From Rhodothermales bacterium (GTDB lineage: Bacteria > Bacteroidota > Rhodothermia > Rhodothermales > JANQRZ01), in assembly GCA_039944855.1 (NCBI GenBank), contig JBDUXZ010000023.1, forward strand, positions 1 through 64,000: DNA of 64,000 bases, in the 5' to 3' direction. The translations under genes and the position numbers were made by a program. Under the pieces are notes generated by a model, which was given only the letters and a program-made list of their open reading frames with translations, had not been told where the DNA came from and did not search any database. This document shows positions 8,527-17,400 of the stretch, in pieces; the stretch's first letter is position 1; every line of letters starts with the position of its first letter.

Positions 8527-9980
8527 CCGCGATCCCCGATCCCGTCCGCATCGCCGCACGCGAGCGCCCCGATGCGCCCGCCGTCATCGCACCGGGCGAA
8601 ACGCTGAGCTACGCCGACCTCGACCGCCGCGTCGACGGAATAGCCGCCGCGCTGCACGCGCACGGATTGAGCCGAGGCGACCGGCTCACCGTGTATCGTT
8701 CGGCGGATGTGGATTATCTCGTTTTGCTCCTCGCTGCCTTCCGAGCCGGGATCGTCGTCTGTCCGCTCAACACCCGGCAGCCCGTCGCCGCCGTGCCCGC
8801 GCTACTCGAACGGATCGCTTGCCGCACGCTCGTCGCCGAACCGGATCCGGCGTGGGGCGGATTCGACGTGATCGAGGCCGAATACCTCACGTCGTACAGA
8901 CGCCCCGGCGGGGCGTCTCTACACGAACCCTCCGACTGGCGGCTCGATGCGCCCGCGACGCTCGTCTTCACGTCGGGCAGCACGGGCACGCCGAAGGCGG
9001 CGCTCCACACGCTCGGCAACCACGTCATGAGCGCGCGCGGCTCCGTCGCGTTCTTCGGATTCGGGCCGGGCGATCGCTGGTTGCTCGATCTCCCGCTCTA
9101 CCACGTCGGCGGGCTCGCGGTGCTCGTCCGCTGCGTCCTCGCCGGAGCCGCCGTCGTGCTCCCCACTCGCGGCGTTCCGGTCGAGGAGACGGTAGCGGCG
9201 CACGGAGTGACGCACGCCTCGTTCGTCGCGACGCAGCTCCTCCGCATCGTCCAGTCGGGCGGGGCAGACGCGCTCGTGGGGATGAAAGCGATCCTGCTCG
9301 GCGGCAGCGCAATCCCGCCCGGCCTCGTCGCAGACGCCCACGCGCTCGGCCTCCCGATCTCGACCTCGTACGGCCTCTCGGAGATGGCCTCGACCGTCGC
9401 CGCCACGTCGCCCGGCGCGTCGCTCGACGCGCTCGGCACGTCAGGCGTCGTGCTCCCGCACCGCGAACTGAAGCTGGCCGGTGATGGCGAAATCCTCGTC
9501 CGCGGCGCGACGCTCTTCGCGGGCTACGCCGAAGGCGAGGCCGTCGAGCGGCCCGATGCCGACGGCTGGTTTCCTACCGGCGACCTCGGCGCGTGGGCGG
9601 GGGTGGAGGGCATGCGGATGCTCCGCGTCGTCGGGCGGAAGGACCACCTGTTCATCTCGGGCGGCGAGAATGTGCAGCCCGAAGAGGTCGAGGCCGCGCT
9701 CGGCCGACTCGCAGGCGTACACCGCGCCATCGTCGTGCCCGTCGCCGACGCCGAGTTCGGGCAGCGCCCGGTGGTGTTCGTCGATGCCGAGGCGTGGGAG
9801 CCGGAGGCGTGGCGCGACGGGCTCGGCGAGACGGTCGCCCGCTTCAAGATCCCCGTCGCCTTCCACCCGTGGCCGGGCGACGCCGACGGCGAGATGAAAG
9901 TCAGCCGTGCTGCGCTCCGCGAGCGGGCGACATCGCTTCAGTTGGGGAAGGGTGCTTCGCGCAGCGACCACACGCCGTAG
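8523..9980 (+). CDS. menE: MenE, o-succinylbenzoate-CoA ligase
   Basis: Adenylate-forming (ANL) enzyme activating o-succinylbenzoate with ATP and CoA for MenB. GTG 8523 overlaps the menC stop as GTGA; the product is 485 residues. Core motifs are TSGSTGTPKAA (P-loop, about residue 150), STSYGLSEMAS (A5), PTGDLG (A7), the hinge GRKDHLFISGGENVQPEE, and a C-terminal lysine in GEMKVSR. Oddity: residues ~125-136 (SYRRPGGASLHE) are encoded by a 29-bp dispersed palindrome at 8894-8922, just before the P-loop domain. The 3' end overlaps the convergent lipoprotein gene by 43 bp. Confidence 0.95.
   Translation: MTAIPDPVRIAARERPDAPAVIAPGETLSYADLDRRVDGIAAALHAHGLSRGDRLTVYRSADVDYLVLLLAAFRAGIVVCPLNTRQPVAAVPALLERIACRTLVAEPDPAWGGFDVIEAEYLTSYRRPGGASLHEPSDWRLDAPATLVFTSGSTGTPKAALHTLGNHVMSARGSVAFFGFGPGDRWLLDLPLYHVGGLAVLVRCVLAGAAVVLPTRGVPVEETVAAHGVTHASFVATQLLRIVQSGGADALVGMKAILLGGSAIPPGLVADAHALGLPISTSYGLSEMASTVAATSPGASLDALGTSGVVLPHRELKLAGDGEILVRGATLFAGYAEGEAVERPDADGWFPTGDLGAWAGVEGMRMLRVVGRKDHLFISGGENVQPEEVEAALGRLAGVHRAIVVPVADAEFGQRPVVFVDAEAWEPEAWRDGLGETVARFKIPVAFHPWPGDADGEMKVSRAALRERATSLQLGKGASRSDHTP
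8894..8922. repeat. palindromic repeat inserted in menE
   Basis: The 29-bp sequence has a perfect 9-bp inverted core (GACGCCCCG-G-CGGGGCGTC, 8899-8917) and the TCTCTAC right end seen in the menC-upstream and mla copies. It is read in frame as part of MenE without a stop codon. Confidence 0.85.
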
Positions 9981-10621
9981 CGCTCGGTCACGGTCATCGT
10001 GCCGCCGGGGAACGCGACGGTCTGGTCGCGGCCGGCGGGCCAGCCCGTCGCGGCGTCGAGCCAGAGCGTGACGTCGGCGGCGTCGGTGCCGGCGACGCGG
10101 AGCGTGAAGGTGAGCGCTTTCGCCTTCCGTCCCGCGATCTCCTCGGTCGGTCCCCACGCCGCATCGAAGGCTTCGATCCAGCCCTCGACCCCGGCCTCGG
10201 CGTGGTCCGGGGAGCGGCCTGCGGTCAGACGGGCGAGGTTGTGGAGCAGCCCCATCCGCGTGAGTCCGAGCAGGAGTGCCTCGCGGAGCGCGGGCGGCGT
10301 GGACGTTCCGAACGCGACCGAGTCGGCGAGCAGCCCGCGCATCGTGTCGTCCTCGGCCGTGAGGAGCAGCCGCTGCGGCACGCCGCCGAACGAGCCGTTG
10401 CCGACGAGCAGCGTCCGGCCGCGCACGCCGAGCCCGAGCGTTCCCTCGAACTCGGCCGCGAATGCACCGTCGGCCGTGACGCGGTAGTCGACGCGGGCCG
10501 TGGGTGCGGCGAGCATCCGCGCCTCGATGGCGGCGAGCGCAGCGTCCGCGTCGGGCGGCCATGGCGGGCGGGACGCGCACCCCGCGCCGAGCAGAACGAG
10601 GGCGAGGAGCGCCGCTCTCAC
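9938..10621 (-). CDS. putative lipoprotein, LolA/DUF4292-like
   Basis: The 227-residue protein starts with a lipoprotein signal: a basic N-terminus, a hydrophobic stretch, and the lipobox LLGAGC with Cys at ~15. The rest is mainly beta (residues 40-220), with a central helical linker, as expected for outer-membrane-facing lipoproteins of the LolA/DUF4292 type. That family assignment is tentative. GTG at 10621 overlaps the stop of the upstream dipeptidase gene by 4 nt (GTGA), so the two are co-translated. Its 3' end runs 43 bp into the convergent menE end. Confidence 0.75.
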   Translation of the reverse strand: MRAALLALVLLGAGCASRPPWPPDADAALAAIEARMLAAPTARVDYRVTADGAFAAEFEGTLGLGVRGRTLLVGNGSFGGVPQRLLLTAEDDTMRGLLADSVAFGTSTPPALREALLLGLTRMGLLHNLARLTAGRSPDHAEAGVEGWIEAFDAAWGPTEEIAGRKAKALTFTLRVAGTDAADVTLWLDAATGWPAGRDQTVAFPGGTMTVTERYGVWSLREAPFPN

Positions 10622-11991
10622 CGCTCCTGCTTCGCGTAGGCGTCCATGAACCGGATCGACGCCTCGATGCCCTGGTGGAAGCGGTCGAGGCCGAAGCGCT
10701 CGTTCGGACTGTGGATCGAGTCCGAGTCCAGCCCGAAGCCCATCAGCACGGTGTCGAGCCCGAGGATCTTTTTGAAGTCGGCGACGACGGGAATCGAGCC
10801 GCCCTCGCGCGTGAAGTGCGGGCGCTGGCCGAAGACGCCTTCGAGTGCGTCGGCGGCGGCCTGCATCGCAGGGGCGGACGTGTCGACGATCGCGCCGTGG
10901 CCGCCGTGGAGGTCGCGGAAGTCGAGCGTCATCGTGTCGGGGACGTGGGCCTCGAAGTGGCGGCGGAGCTTCTTCGTAATCTCCTCCGGCCCCTGGTCCG
11001 GGACGAGGCGGCAGGAGATCTTCGCCGTAGCCTTCGAGGGAAGGACGGTCTTCGCGCCCTTGCCCGTGTAACCGCCCCAGATGCCGTTCACGTCGAGCGT
11101 GGGCCGCCCACTCGTGCCTTCGAGCGCGCTATACCCTTTCTCGGTCTTCGTGGTCTTGACGCCAGCCTCTTCCATCCACGCATCGAGGTCGAAGGGGAGG
11201 GCCTTGTAGGCCTCGCGCTCCTCGTCGCTCAGATCGCGGACGTTGTCGTAGAACCCCTCGACGGTGACGCGGTGGTCGGCGTCGTGGAGGTCGGCGATCA
11301 TCTTGGCGAGCGCGTTGACCGGGTTCTCGACGCCGCCGCCGTAGACGCCGGAGTGGAGGTCCTTGCTCGGGCCCTTCAGTTCGACCTCGACGTAGGCCAG
11401 CCCGCGCAGGCCGTACGCGATGCTCGGCACGCCGGGCGCGAAGAGCGACGTGTCGCTCACGAGCACGACGTCAGCGGCGAGGAGGTCCTTGTGCTTCTCG
11501 ATGAACGGCGCGAGGTGGACGCTCCCGCTCTCCTCCTCACCCTCGATCATCATCTTGAGGTTGACCGGCAGCGCGGTCCCGCTCTGGAGGTACGCCTCGA
11601 CGGACTTCACGTGCATGAACGCCTGCCCTTTGTCGTCGGCCGAGCCGCGCGCCACGATGTCGCCGTTTTTGATGACGGGCTCGAACGGCGGGCTCTCCCA
11701 CAGGTCGAGCGGGTCGGGCGGCTGTACGTCGTAGTGGCCGTAGACGAGGACGGTCGGGGCGTCGTCGGCGACGTGGTGCTCGGCGTAGACGATGGGGTGC
11801 CCCCCGGTCTCCATAATGTCCACGGTCTGCACGCCGATGCGGCGGAGGTCGGCGGCGAGCCACTCGGCGGCGCGGCGCGTGTCGGCGTCGTAGTCGGCGT
11901 CGGTGGAGATGGAGGGGATGCGGAGCCAGTCGGTGAGCTGGTCGACGAACGCGTCGGCGTGGGACTGGGCGTACTGGATGGCGTCTTGCAT
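10618..11991 (-). CDS. M20-family metallodipeptidase
   Basis: A 457-residue zinc-dependent peptidase of family M20 (carnosinase-like dipeptidase branch), expected to cleave dipeptides in the cytosol since no signal peptide is seen. The catalytic centre is intact: H86 and D88 in YGHYDVQPP, the bridging aspartate in GSADDKG (119-120), the catalytic glutamate in EGEEESG (152-153), and D180 in VSDTS. The dimerisation or lid domain occupies about residues 190-350. It lies in a minus-strand run after the methyltransferase gene, separated from it by a heptamer-based inverted repeat, and overlaps the lipoprotein start downstream. Confidence 0.93.
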   Translation of the reverse strand: MQDAIQYAQSHADAFVDQLTDWLRIPSISTDADYDADTRRAAEWLAADLRRIGVQTVDIMETGGHPIVYAEHHVADDAPTVLVYGHYDVQPPDPLDLWESPPFEPVIKNGDIVARGSADDKGQAFMHVKSVEAYLQSGTALPVNLKMMIEGEEESGSVHLAPFIEKHKDLLAADVVLVSDTSLFAPGVPSIAYGLRGLAYVEVELKGPSKDLHSGVYGGGVENPVNALAKMIADLHDADHRVTVEGFYDNVRDLSDEEREAYKALPFDLDAWMEEAGVKTTKTEKGYSALEGTSGRPTLDVNGIWGGYTGKGAKTVLPSKATAKISCRLVPDQGPEEITKKLRRHFEAHVPDTMTLDFRDLHGGHGAIVDTSAPAMQAAADALEGVFGQRPHFTREGGSIPVVADFKKILGLDTVLMGFGLDSDSIHSPNERFGLDRFHQGIEASIRFMDAYAKQER

Positions 11992-12003
11992 GAGGGGTCG
12001 TCC

Positions 12004-12078
12004 GTGGTTAGTGGTCAGTTGTTAGTGGCTGCGTGGTCATTCGGGGGCAACGGACCACGAACTGCGGACCACTAACCC
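12004..12078 (-). repeat. intercistronic heptamer-type inverted repeat A
   Basis: On the minus strand the spacer begins GGGTTAGTGGTC and ends GACCACTAACCAC. The arms are built from imperfect 7-mers of the GTTAGTG/GTCAGTT kind. The left arm includes the TAG stop of the methyltransferase gene (12074-12072), and the element runs almost to the dipeptidase start at 11991. Confidence 0.75.
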
Positions 12079-12839
12079 GCCCGCTTGCGGGCGCACAAAA
12101 TAAGCCGGGGCGAGGTGGGGGTGTGCGGGCCGCCGCCGTAGTCGCCGAAGGTGGCGCGGAGGGCGAGCCCGGCGGCGGCGTACATCCGCTCGAAGTCGCC
12201 GAGCGTGAGGAGGCGGACGGACTCGGTAAAGGTGGGTGGGTCGCTCTGCCGATCTCCGTTGCGGTGGAGCGTGATCTCTTTGTTAATGCGGCGACCGGCC
12301 GCGCCGTCCTCCACCCAGCGGCGCTGCGCGATGCGGACGCCGTCGACCGTGCGCTCGTCGTCGGGGATGAGGTGGGAGACGGCGTAGGGCGCGTTGAGGA
12401 AGTCCTGCACGAACCAGCCGCCGGGCCGGAGCGACCGGGCGATCCCGTCGATCACCTCCTGGTGCTCGGCATCGTCCTCGAAGTAGCCGAACGTGGTGAA
12501 GAGGTTGACGGCGCCGTCGAAGGCGGCCTCGAACGGGAGGTGCCGCATGTCGGCCTGCCGGAACGTGACCGTCAGTCCCTCGCGGTCGGCACGTTGGCGC
12601 GCGGTGCGGAGGGCGGTCTCGGAGAGGTCCACGCCGGTGACGGCGTAGCCGCGCGCGGCGAGGATGCGCGAGTGCCGCCCCCGACCGCAGCCCACGTCGA
12701 GGACCGCCGAGCCGGGCGCGGGCGACACCGTCCGCTCGATGAGGTCGGCGAGGCGGCGGGCTTCGGAGAGGTCGCGCTGGTCGTAGACGAGTTCGTACGC
12801 CTCGGAGTCGAACCAGTCTTCGTACCAGGGCACGGCCAT
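12072..12839 (-). CDS. class I SAM-dependent methyltransferase
   Basis: A 255-residue Rossmann-fold methyltransferase with motif I VLDVGCGRGRHS (residues 46-57), an acidic end of strand 2 (VDLSE), and the DMRHLPFEAAFD region corresponding to motifs II-III. It resembles the methyltransferase-25 group with unknown small-molecule substrates. It is not UbiE/MenG: the UbiE signature blocks are absent, so it cannot be taken as the missing last step of menaquinone synthesis. It sits between ispH and the dipeptidase gene, flanked on both sides by heptamer-type inverted repeats. Confidence 0.85.
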   Translation of the reverse strand: MAVPWYEDWFDSEAYELVYDQRDLSEARRLADLIERTVSPAPGSAVLDVGCGRGRHSRILAARGYAVTGVDLSETALRTARQRADREGLTVTFRQADMRHLPFEAAFDGAVNLFTTFGYFEDDAEHQEVIDGIARSLRPGGWFVQDFLNAPYAVSHLIPDDERTVDGVRIAQRRWVEDGAAGRRINKEITLHRNGDRQSDPPTFTESVRLLTLGDFERMYAAAGLALRATFGDYGGGPHTPTSPRLILCARKRAG

Positions 12840-12844
12840 GGGGC

Positions 12845-12917
12845 GATTTGTTGATGGAGTGGTTGGGTGATGGAGGAGCGGGAATCACCCAATCAGCCAT
12901 TCGCCAAATCAGCAAAT
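12845..12917 (-). repeat. intercistronic heptamer-type inverted repeat B
   Basis: On the minus strand the left arm (CATTTGCTGATTTGGCG..., ending TTGGGTGATT) is answered by a right arm ending CATCAACAAATCGCC. The left arm carries the last codons and the TGA stop of ispH (12895-12893). The element ends 5 nt before the methyltransferase start. Confidence 0.72.
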
Positions 12918-14152
12918 GGGAGGAGGGCATCGTCGACGGGCCGCGTGGCGTCGAACCAATCGAGCACGCGGCGGACGACGCCGTCGAGCAGGGCGTCGGG
13001 GCACGACGCGCCGGCCGTCAGCACGATATCCACGGGGCGCTTGGCCGCGGCGTCCCACGGGAACCAGCCGGCCGTTTCAGCGAGCGCGCGGGCGTGGAGG
13101 TCGAAGTGGCGGATCGTGTCGCGGGCGAGCGCGTCGGCGTCGGAGACGAAGTACGTCGGCATGTGCTCCTCGCAGAGCTCGACGAGGTGGCTCGTGTTCG
13201 ACGAGTTGAACCCGCCGACGACGATGGCGAGGTCGGCGCCGTCTTCGATGAGGGCGTACGTCGCGTCCTGGTTCTCCTTCGTCGCGTAGCAGAGCGTGTC
13301 CGAGGTGTCGGCGAAGTGCTCGCGGATGTCGGCCTCGCCGTAGCGCGCGATGATCGCTTCGCGCAACAGGTCGGCGATGGCCTGCGTCTCGGTGGCCAGC
13401 ATCGTCGTCTGGTTCACGACGCCGATCCGCCGGAGGTCGCGCTCGGGGTCGAAGCCGGCGGTGTGGCGGTCGGGGAAGCGCTCGAAGAAGAACGCCGCGT
13501 CGCGCTCGCCCCGGATGACGGCGGCGAGGTCCTCGGCCTCGTCCATGTCGCGGACGACGATGACGGCCTTGGCGTCGGCCTTGGCATGGGAGATCGTCGC
13601 GCGCGTCTCCTCGTGGTAGCGCTTGCCGTGGACGACGATCGTGTAGTCCTTCTTCCCGATCTGCGCGCTCCGCTTCCACACCTTCTCGACGAACGGGCAC
13701 GTCGTGTTGTACGCCTCCGTCGAGACGCCGCGCGCCTTCAGCTCGGCCTCGATCTCGCGCGTCGTGCCGAAGGCGGGGATGATGACGAGGTCGTCGGCGT
13801 CGAGCGAGTCGAAGGGGATGAGCTGCTCGCCGGACGTCGTGCGGAGGAAGCGGATGCCGCGCGCCTGGAGGTCGTCGTTGACGTGGGGGTTGTGGATCAT
13901 CTCCGAGAGGAGGAAGATCCGCCCGGCGGCGGCCTTGTCCGGGTGCTCGTCGAGCGCGCGGTAGGCGATGTCGATGGCGTTCTCGACGCCGTAGCAGAAC
14001 CCGAAGTGGCGGGCGATCTTGAACCGGACGGGGCCGAAGTCGAGCACGCTCGGGGCGAGATCGCGCTTGCGTGGGTCGGCCGTGCGCCGCGCCTCTTTGA
14101 CGACGGAGATGATCGGGCTCTGGTAAAACGTGGGGACGTCGAACTGGCGCAT
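12893..14152 (-). CDS. ispH: IspH, 4-hydroxy-3-methylbut-2-enyl diphosphate reductase
   Basis: Iron-sulfur reductase producing IPP and DMAPP, the last step of the MEP isoprenoid pathway; these supply the menaquinone side chain. The 419 residues exceed the ~315 of the E. coli enzyme and match the longer cyanobacterial/plant-like form. Cluster ligands are C53 (FCYGV), C152 (TTCPF) and C384 (GASCPD). Other conserved blocks are SEMIHNPHV, IIPAFGTT, VVNQTTM and GGFNSSNTSH. The final residues PFADLANG are encoded by the left arm of repeat B, so the C-terminal tail appears repeat-derived. Confidence 0.95.
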   Translation of the reverse strand: MRQFDVPTFYQSPIISVVKEARRTADPRKRDLAPSVLDFGPVRFKIARHFGFCYGVENAIDIAYRALDEHPDKAAAGRIFLLSEMIHNPHVNDDLQARGIRFLRTTSGEQLIPFDSLDADDLVIIPAFGTTREIEAELKARGVSTEAYNTTCPFVEKVWKRSAQIGKKDYTIVVHGKRYHEETRATISHAKADAKAVIVVRDMDEAEDLAAVIRGERDAAFFFERFPDRHTAGFDPERDLRRIGVVNQTTMLATETQAIADLLREAIIARYGEADIREHFADTSDTLCYATKENQDATYALIEDGADLAIVVGGFNSSNTSHLVELCEEHMPTYFVSDADALARDTIRHFDLHARALAETAGWFPWDAAAKRPVDIVLTAGASCPDALLDGVVRRVLDWFDATRPVDDALLPFADLANG

Positions 14153-14417
14153 GAGGGGCTCCGAGGGCTGGGCGGCGGTGATACGTGGGAGTCGGTGCCC
14201 GGTTCGTGAATCGTGCGTGACGGGGGACGGAACCTCGGCCGCGCCCGCCGCCTATCTACCTCCCATGCTAGCCTGACGCCGGAACGCTCCACGACAGCGT
14301 TACGGAACCATAGCCATCGAGCGCCCGGCTCTCCGGGCTCCCTCTGCCCCCGCGTAGGTTCCGCGCTGAGGGCTCTGGCCCTGCTCCTCTCTTTTCTCCG
14401 ATCTAACCGTTCTCCTC

Positions 14418-17400
14418 ATGTCTCTTGCGACCACGCCGGGCCGCCTCGCGTACGCGCTGAGCCTCGCCCTCCTCCTCGCCCTCTTCGCCACCGGCACCGC
14501 ACAGGCGCAGTGGATCAACGAATTCCACTACGACAACGCGAGCACGGACGAGGGAGAAGCCATCGAGATCGTCCTCCCAAGCTCTGCTGACCCCGCTGAC
14601 TTTGACCTCTACCTCTACAACGGGAACGGCGGTGCCGTGTACGACGGCCCGATCAACCTCGCCACCTTCACTGCCGGAGCATCGGAGACGGGGTTCACGG
14701 TCTACTCTGCCGCCATCGCCGGCATCCAGAACGGGCCGGATGGCCTCGCGCTGACGGAAAACGGCGTGCTCGTCTCCGGCCAGTTCCTCTCGTATGAGGG
14801 CGCGTTCGACGGCGTGGGCGGCCCGGCCGATGGAGTAACCTCCACCGACATCGGCGTGATGGAGCCGAGCGATACGCCCCTCGGTCAGTCGCTCCAACTT
14901 ATCGGCACCGGTAGTGCCTACGCCGACTTCACGTGGGCCGGCCCGGTCGCGTCCTCGTTCGGCAGCATCAACGACGGCCAGACGGCGGCGGCCAGCGGTA
15001 CGCCGGTCGTCACGTTCACGGCAGCCGGTGGCAGCGTGGCCGAGGGCGACGACGCCACGCTCACCGTCGCGCTCGACTTCCCGAACGACACGCCCGACGG
15101 CAACCCCGTCACCGTCACCGTCACGTTCGACGAGGACGCGAGCACGGCCAGCGCGAGCGACTTCTCCGGCCCGACGCCGGTGCAGGTCACCTTCGACGGT
15201 ACCGCCGACAACGAGGAGCAGTCCGTCATCGTGAGCGCGGTGCCGGACGAGGCTATCGAGGGCGACGAGACGGCCGTTTTCGACCTCTTCGTCGCGGGCG
15301 GCATCGCTGAGCTCGGGACGCCCGCCACGTTCACCCTCACCATTGAGGACGGCGACGCCCCCGAGCCCGCCCGCGTGCAGGTGATCCACAACGCGCCCGA
15401 CCCGCTTGCCGAGTTCGTGGACATCTCGATCGTGGACGTCGGCGCAGGCGGCGACGGGGCCACGTTCCAGGACGTGCCGTTCCGCGGCGCTACGCCGTTC
15501 TTCGACCTCGCCCCCGGCACCTACAACGTGCTCGTCACCGACGAGGAGGATCTCGCCGTCGTCATCATCGACGAGACGGTGACCGTCGTGTCCGGCGAGG
15601 CCTACCAGCTCATCGCGAGCGGCGTCGCCGACCCGAGCCAGTTCGAGCCGAACCCGAGCGGGCAGCCCATCGCCGCCACGCTCATCGTCGAGGCGAACGC
15701 GCAGGAAACCTCGACCTCACCGGACGCGGTTCACGTCAACGTCGTCCACGGGGTCACCGATGCCCCGGAGTTCGACGTGCTCAACGCGGGGAACGGTGCC
15801 GTGCTCGTAGACGACATCGTCTACGGTGAGCTTTCTGGTTACTCGGGGTTCGATGACGACCAGATCCTCCTCGCGGTCTCCGCGACGGATGGGAGCGGAA
15901 TCCTTGGCCTCTTCGTCGCCGACTTCAACGGCGCGAACGGCGAGGCGCTGACGCTCCTCCTCTCCGGCTTCCTCACGCCGGAGAACGATCAGGGCGGGCC
16001 GGGCCTCGGCATAGTAGCCGTACGGCCAGACGGCACGTCCTTCCTGCTGACACGGTTTTACGACGTGGACATCGCCGAGGCGCGGGCGCTCCCCAACGGG
16101 AGTCTTGTGCTGATCGAAGGCGTCGTCACGCGGGCGATGGGCGCGTTCACGCGGATGCAGGACGCGACCGGCGGCATCACGATCCGCCAGACCAACGGCG
16201 CCTTCTTCGACGACGTGGCCGACGGCACGATCGCGCCCGGCACGGAGGTCGGGCTCATCGGTTTCACGAGCGAGTTCAACCAACTCAAGCAGATCAACGG
16301 GAGCGACCTCCAGGATTACACGGTCTTCGGCACAACGGGCGTACCGGAGCCCCAGCTCGTGAGCCTCGAGGAGATCGCGAACAACGGCGAGGCGTACGAG
16401 AGCGAGCTGATCCAGGTATCGACGCTCGTCGCGCTGACCGGCGATGAAACGTTTCAGGCGGCCACGACCTACGAGATTGCGGAGTTCGACGTCCAATTCC
16501 CCGTCACGCTCCGCGTCCCGAGCGCGGACGACACAGCCATTGACGGCACGCCGATACCCGATGGGTTCTTCACGTTCACCGGCGTCCTCGGCCAGTTCGA
16601 CAGCGCCGACCCGGACGCGGGCTACCAGCTCCTCCCGGTGCAGGAGGACGACGTCGAGGCGCAGGAGGTCGTGACGGCGCCCGTCCAGATCATCCATAAC
16701 GCGCCCGACCCGGCCCTCGCTGAAGTGGATGTCTACGTCGATGGGCAACTCCTCCTCGACGACTTCGCGTTCCGCACCGCGACGCCGTTTGTCGGCGTGC
16801 CAGCGGACGTGGAGGTGGAGGTCGCCGTGGCGCCGGGCGACTCTGACAGTGCGGACGACGCGATTTTCACGGCGACGTACACCCTCGCTTCCGAGGACGC
16901 GGCCTACCAGCTCATCGCGTCCGGCGTTGGCGAGGGAGACTTCGAGCCGAACCCCGAAGGCGAGGACATCGCCTTCACCCTCCTCGTCAATCCAGATGTA
17001 CTCACCAAGTTCACCCCCGACTCCAACGTAGATCTCAACTTCGTCCACGGCACGCCGGACGCGCCGACCATCGACGTGCGCACGGGCGTGACGCAGGACA
17101 TCATCCTCTTCAACGATGTGGTTTACGGCGGCATCACGGGGTACCAATCCATTGCCCCAACCGCTCAAGTTCTAGAGGTGAGCACGGCTGATGGGGCCAC
17201 GACTGTGGCAGTGTTCGACGTGGACCTCACGGACCGTGAGGACGAGTACGGGACGATCCTCGCGTCGGGCTTCCTCACGCCGGGCAACGAGCCGGGCGAT
17301 GCGCCGAGCTTCGGCCTCCTCGTCGTGTTGGCCGATGGCTCGGAGTTCTTTGCCGCCCCGAGGATCACGCCGGGCACCGAAGACGGAACGACCGTCCCGA

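Noticed and set aside
12072-12839. Calling this methyltransferase MenG/UbiE
   Set aside because: UbiE signature segments are not present; it is a generic methyltransferase-25 type and lies outside the men operon.
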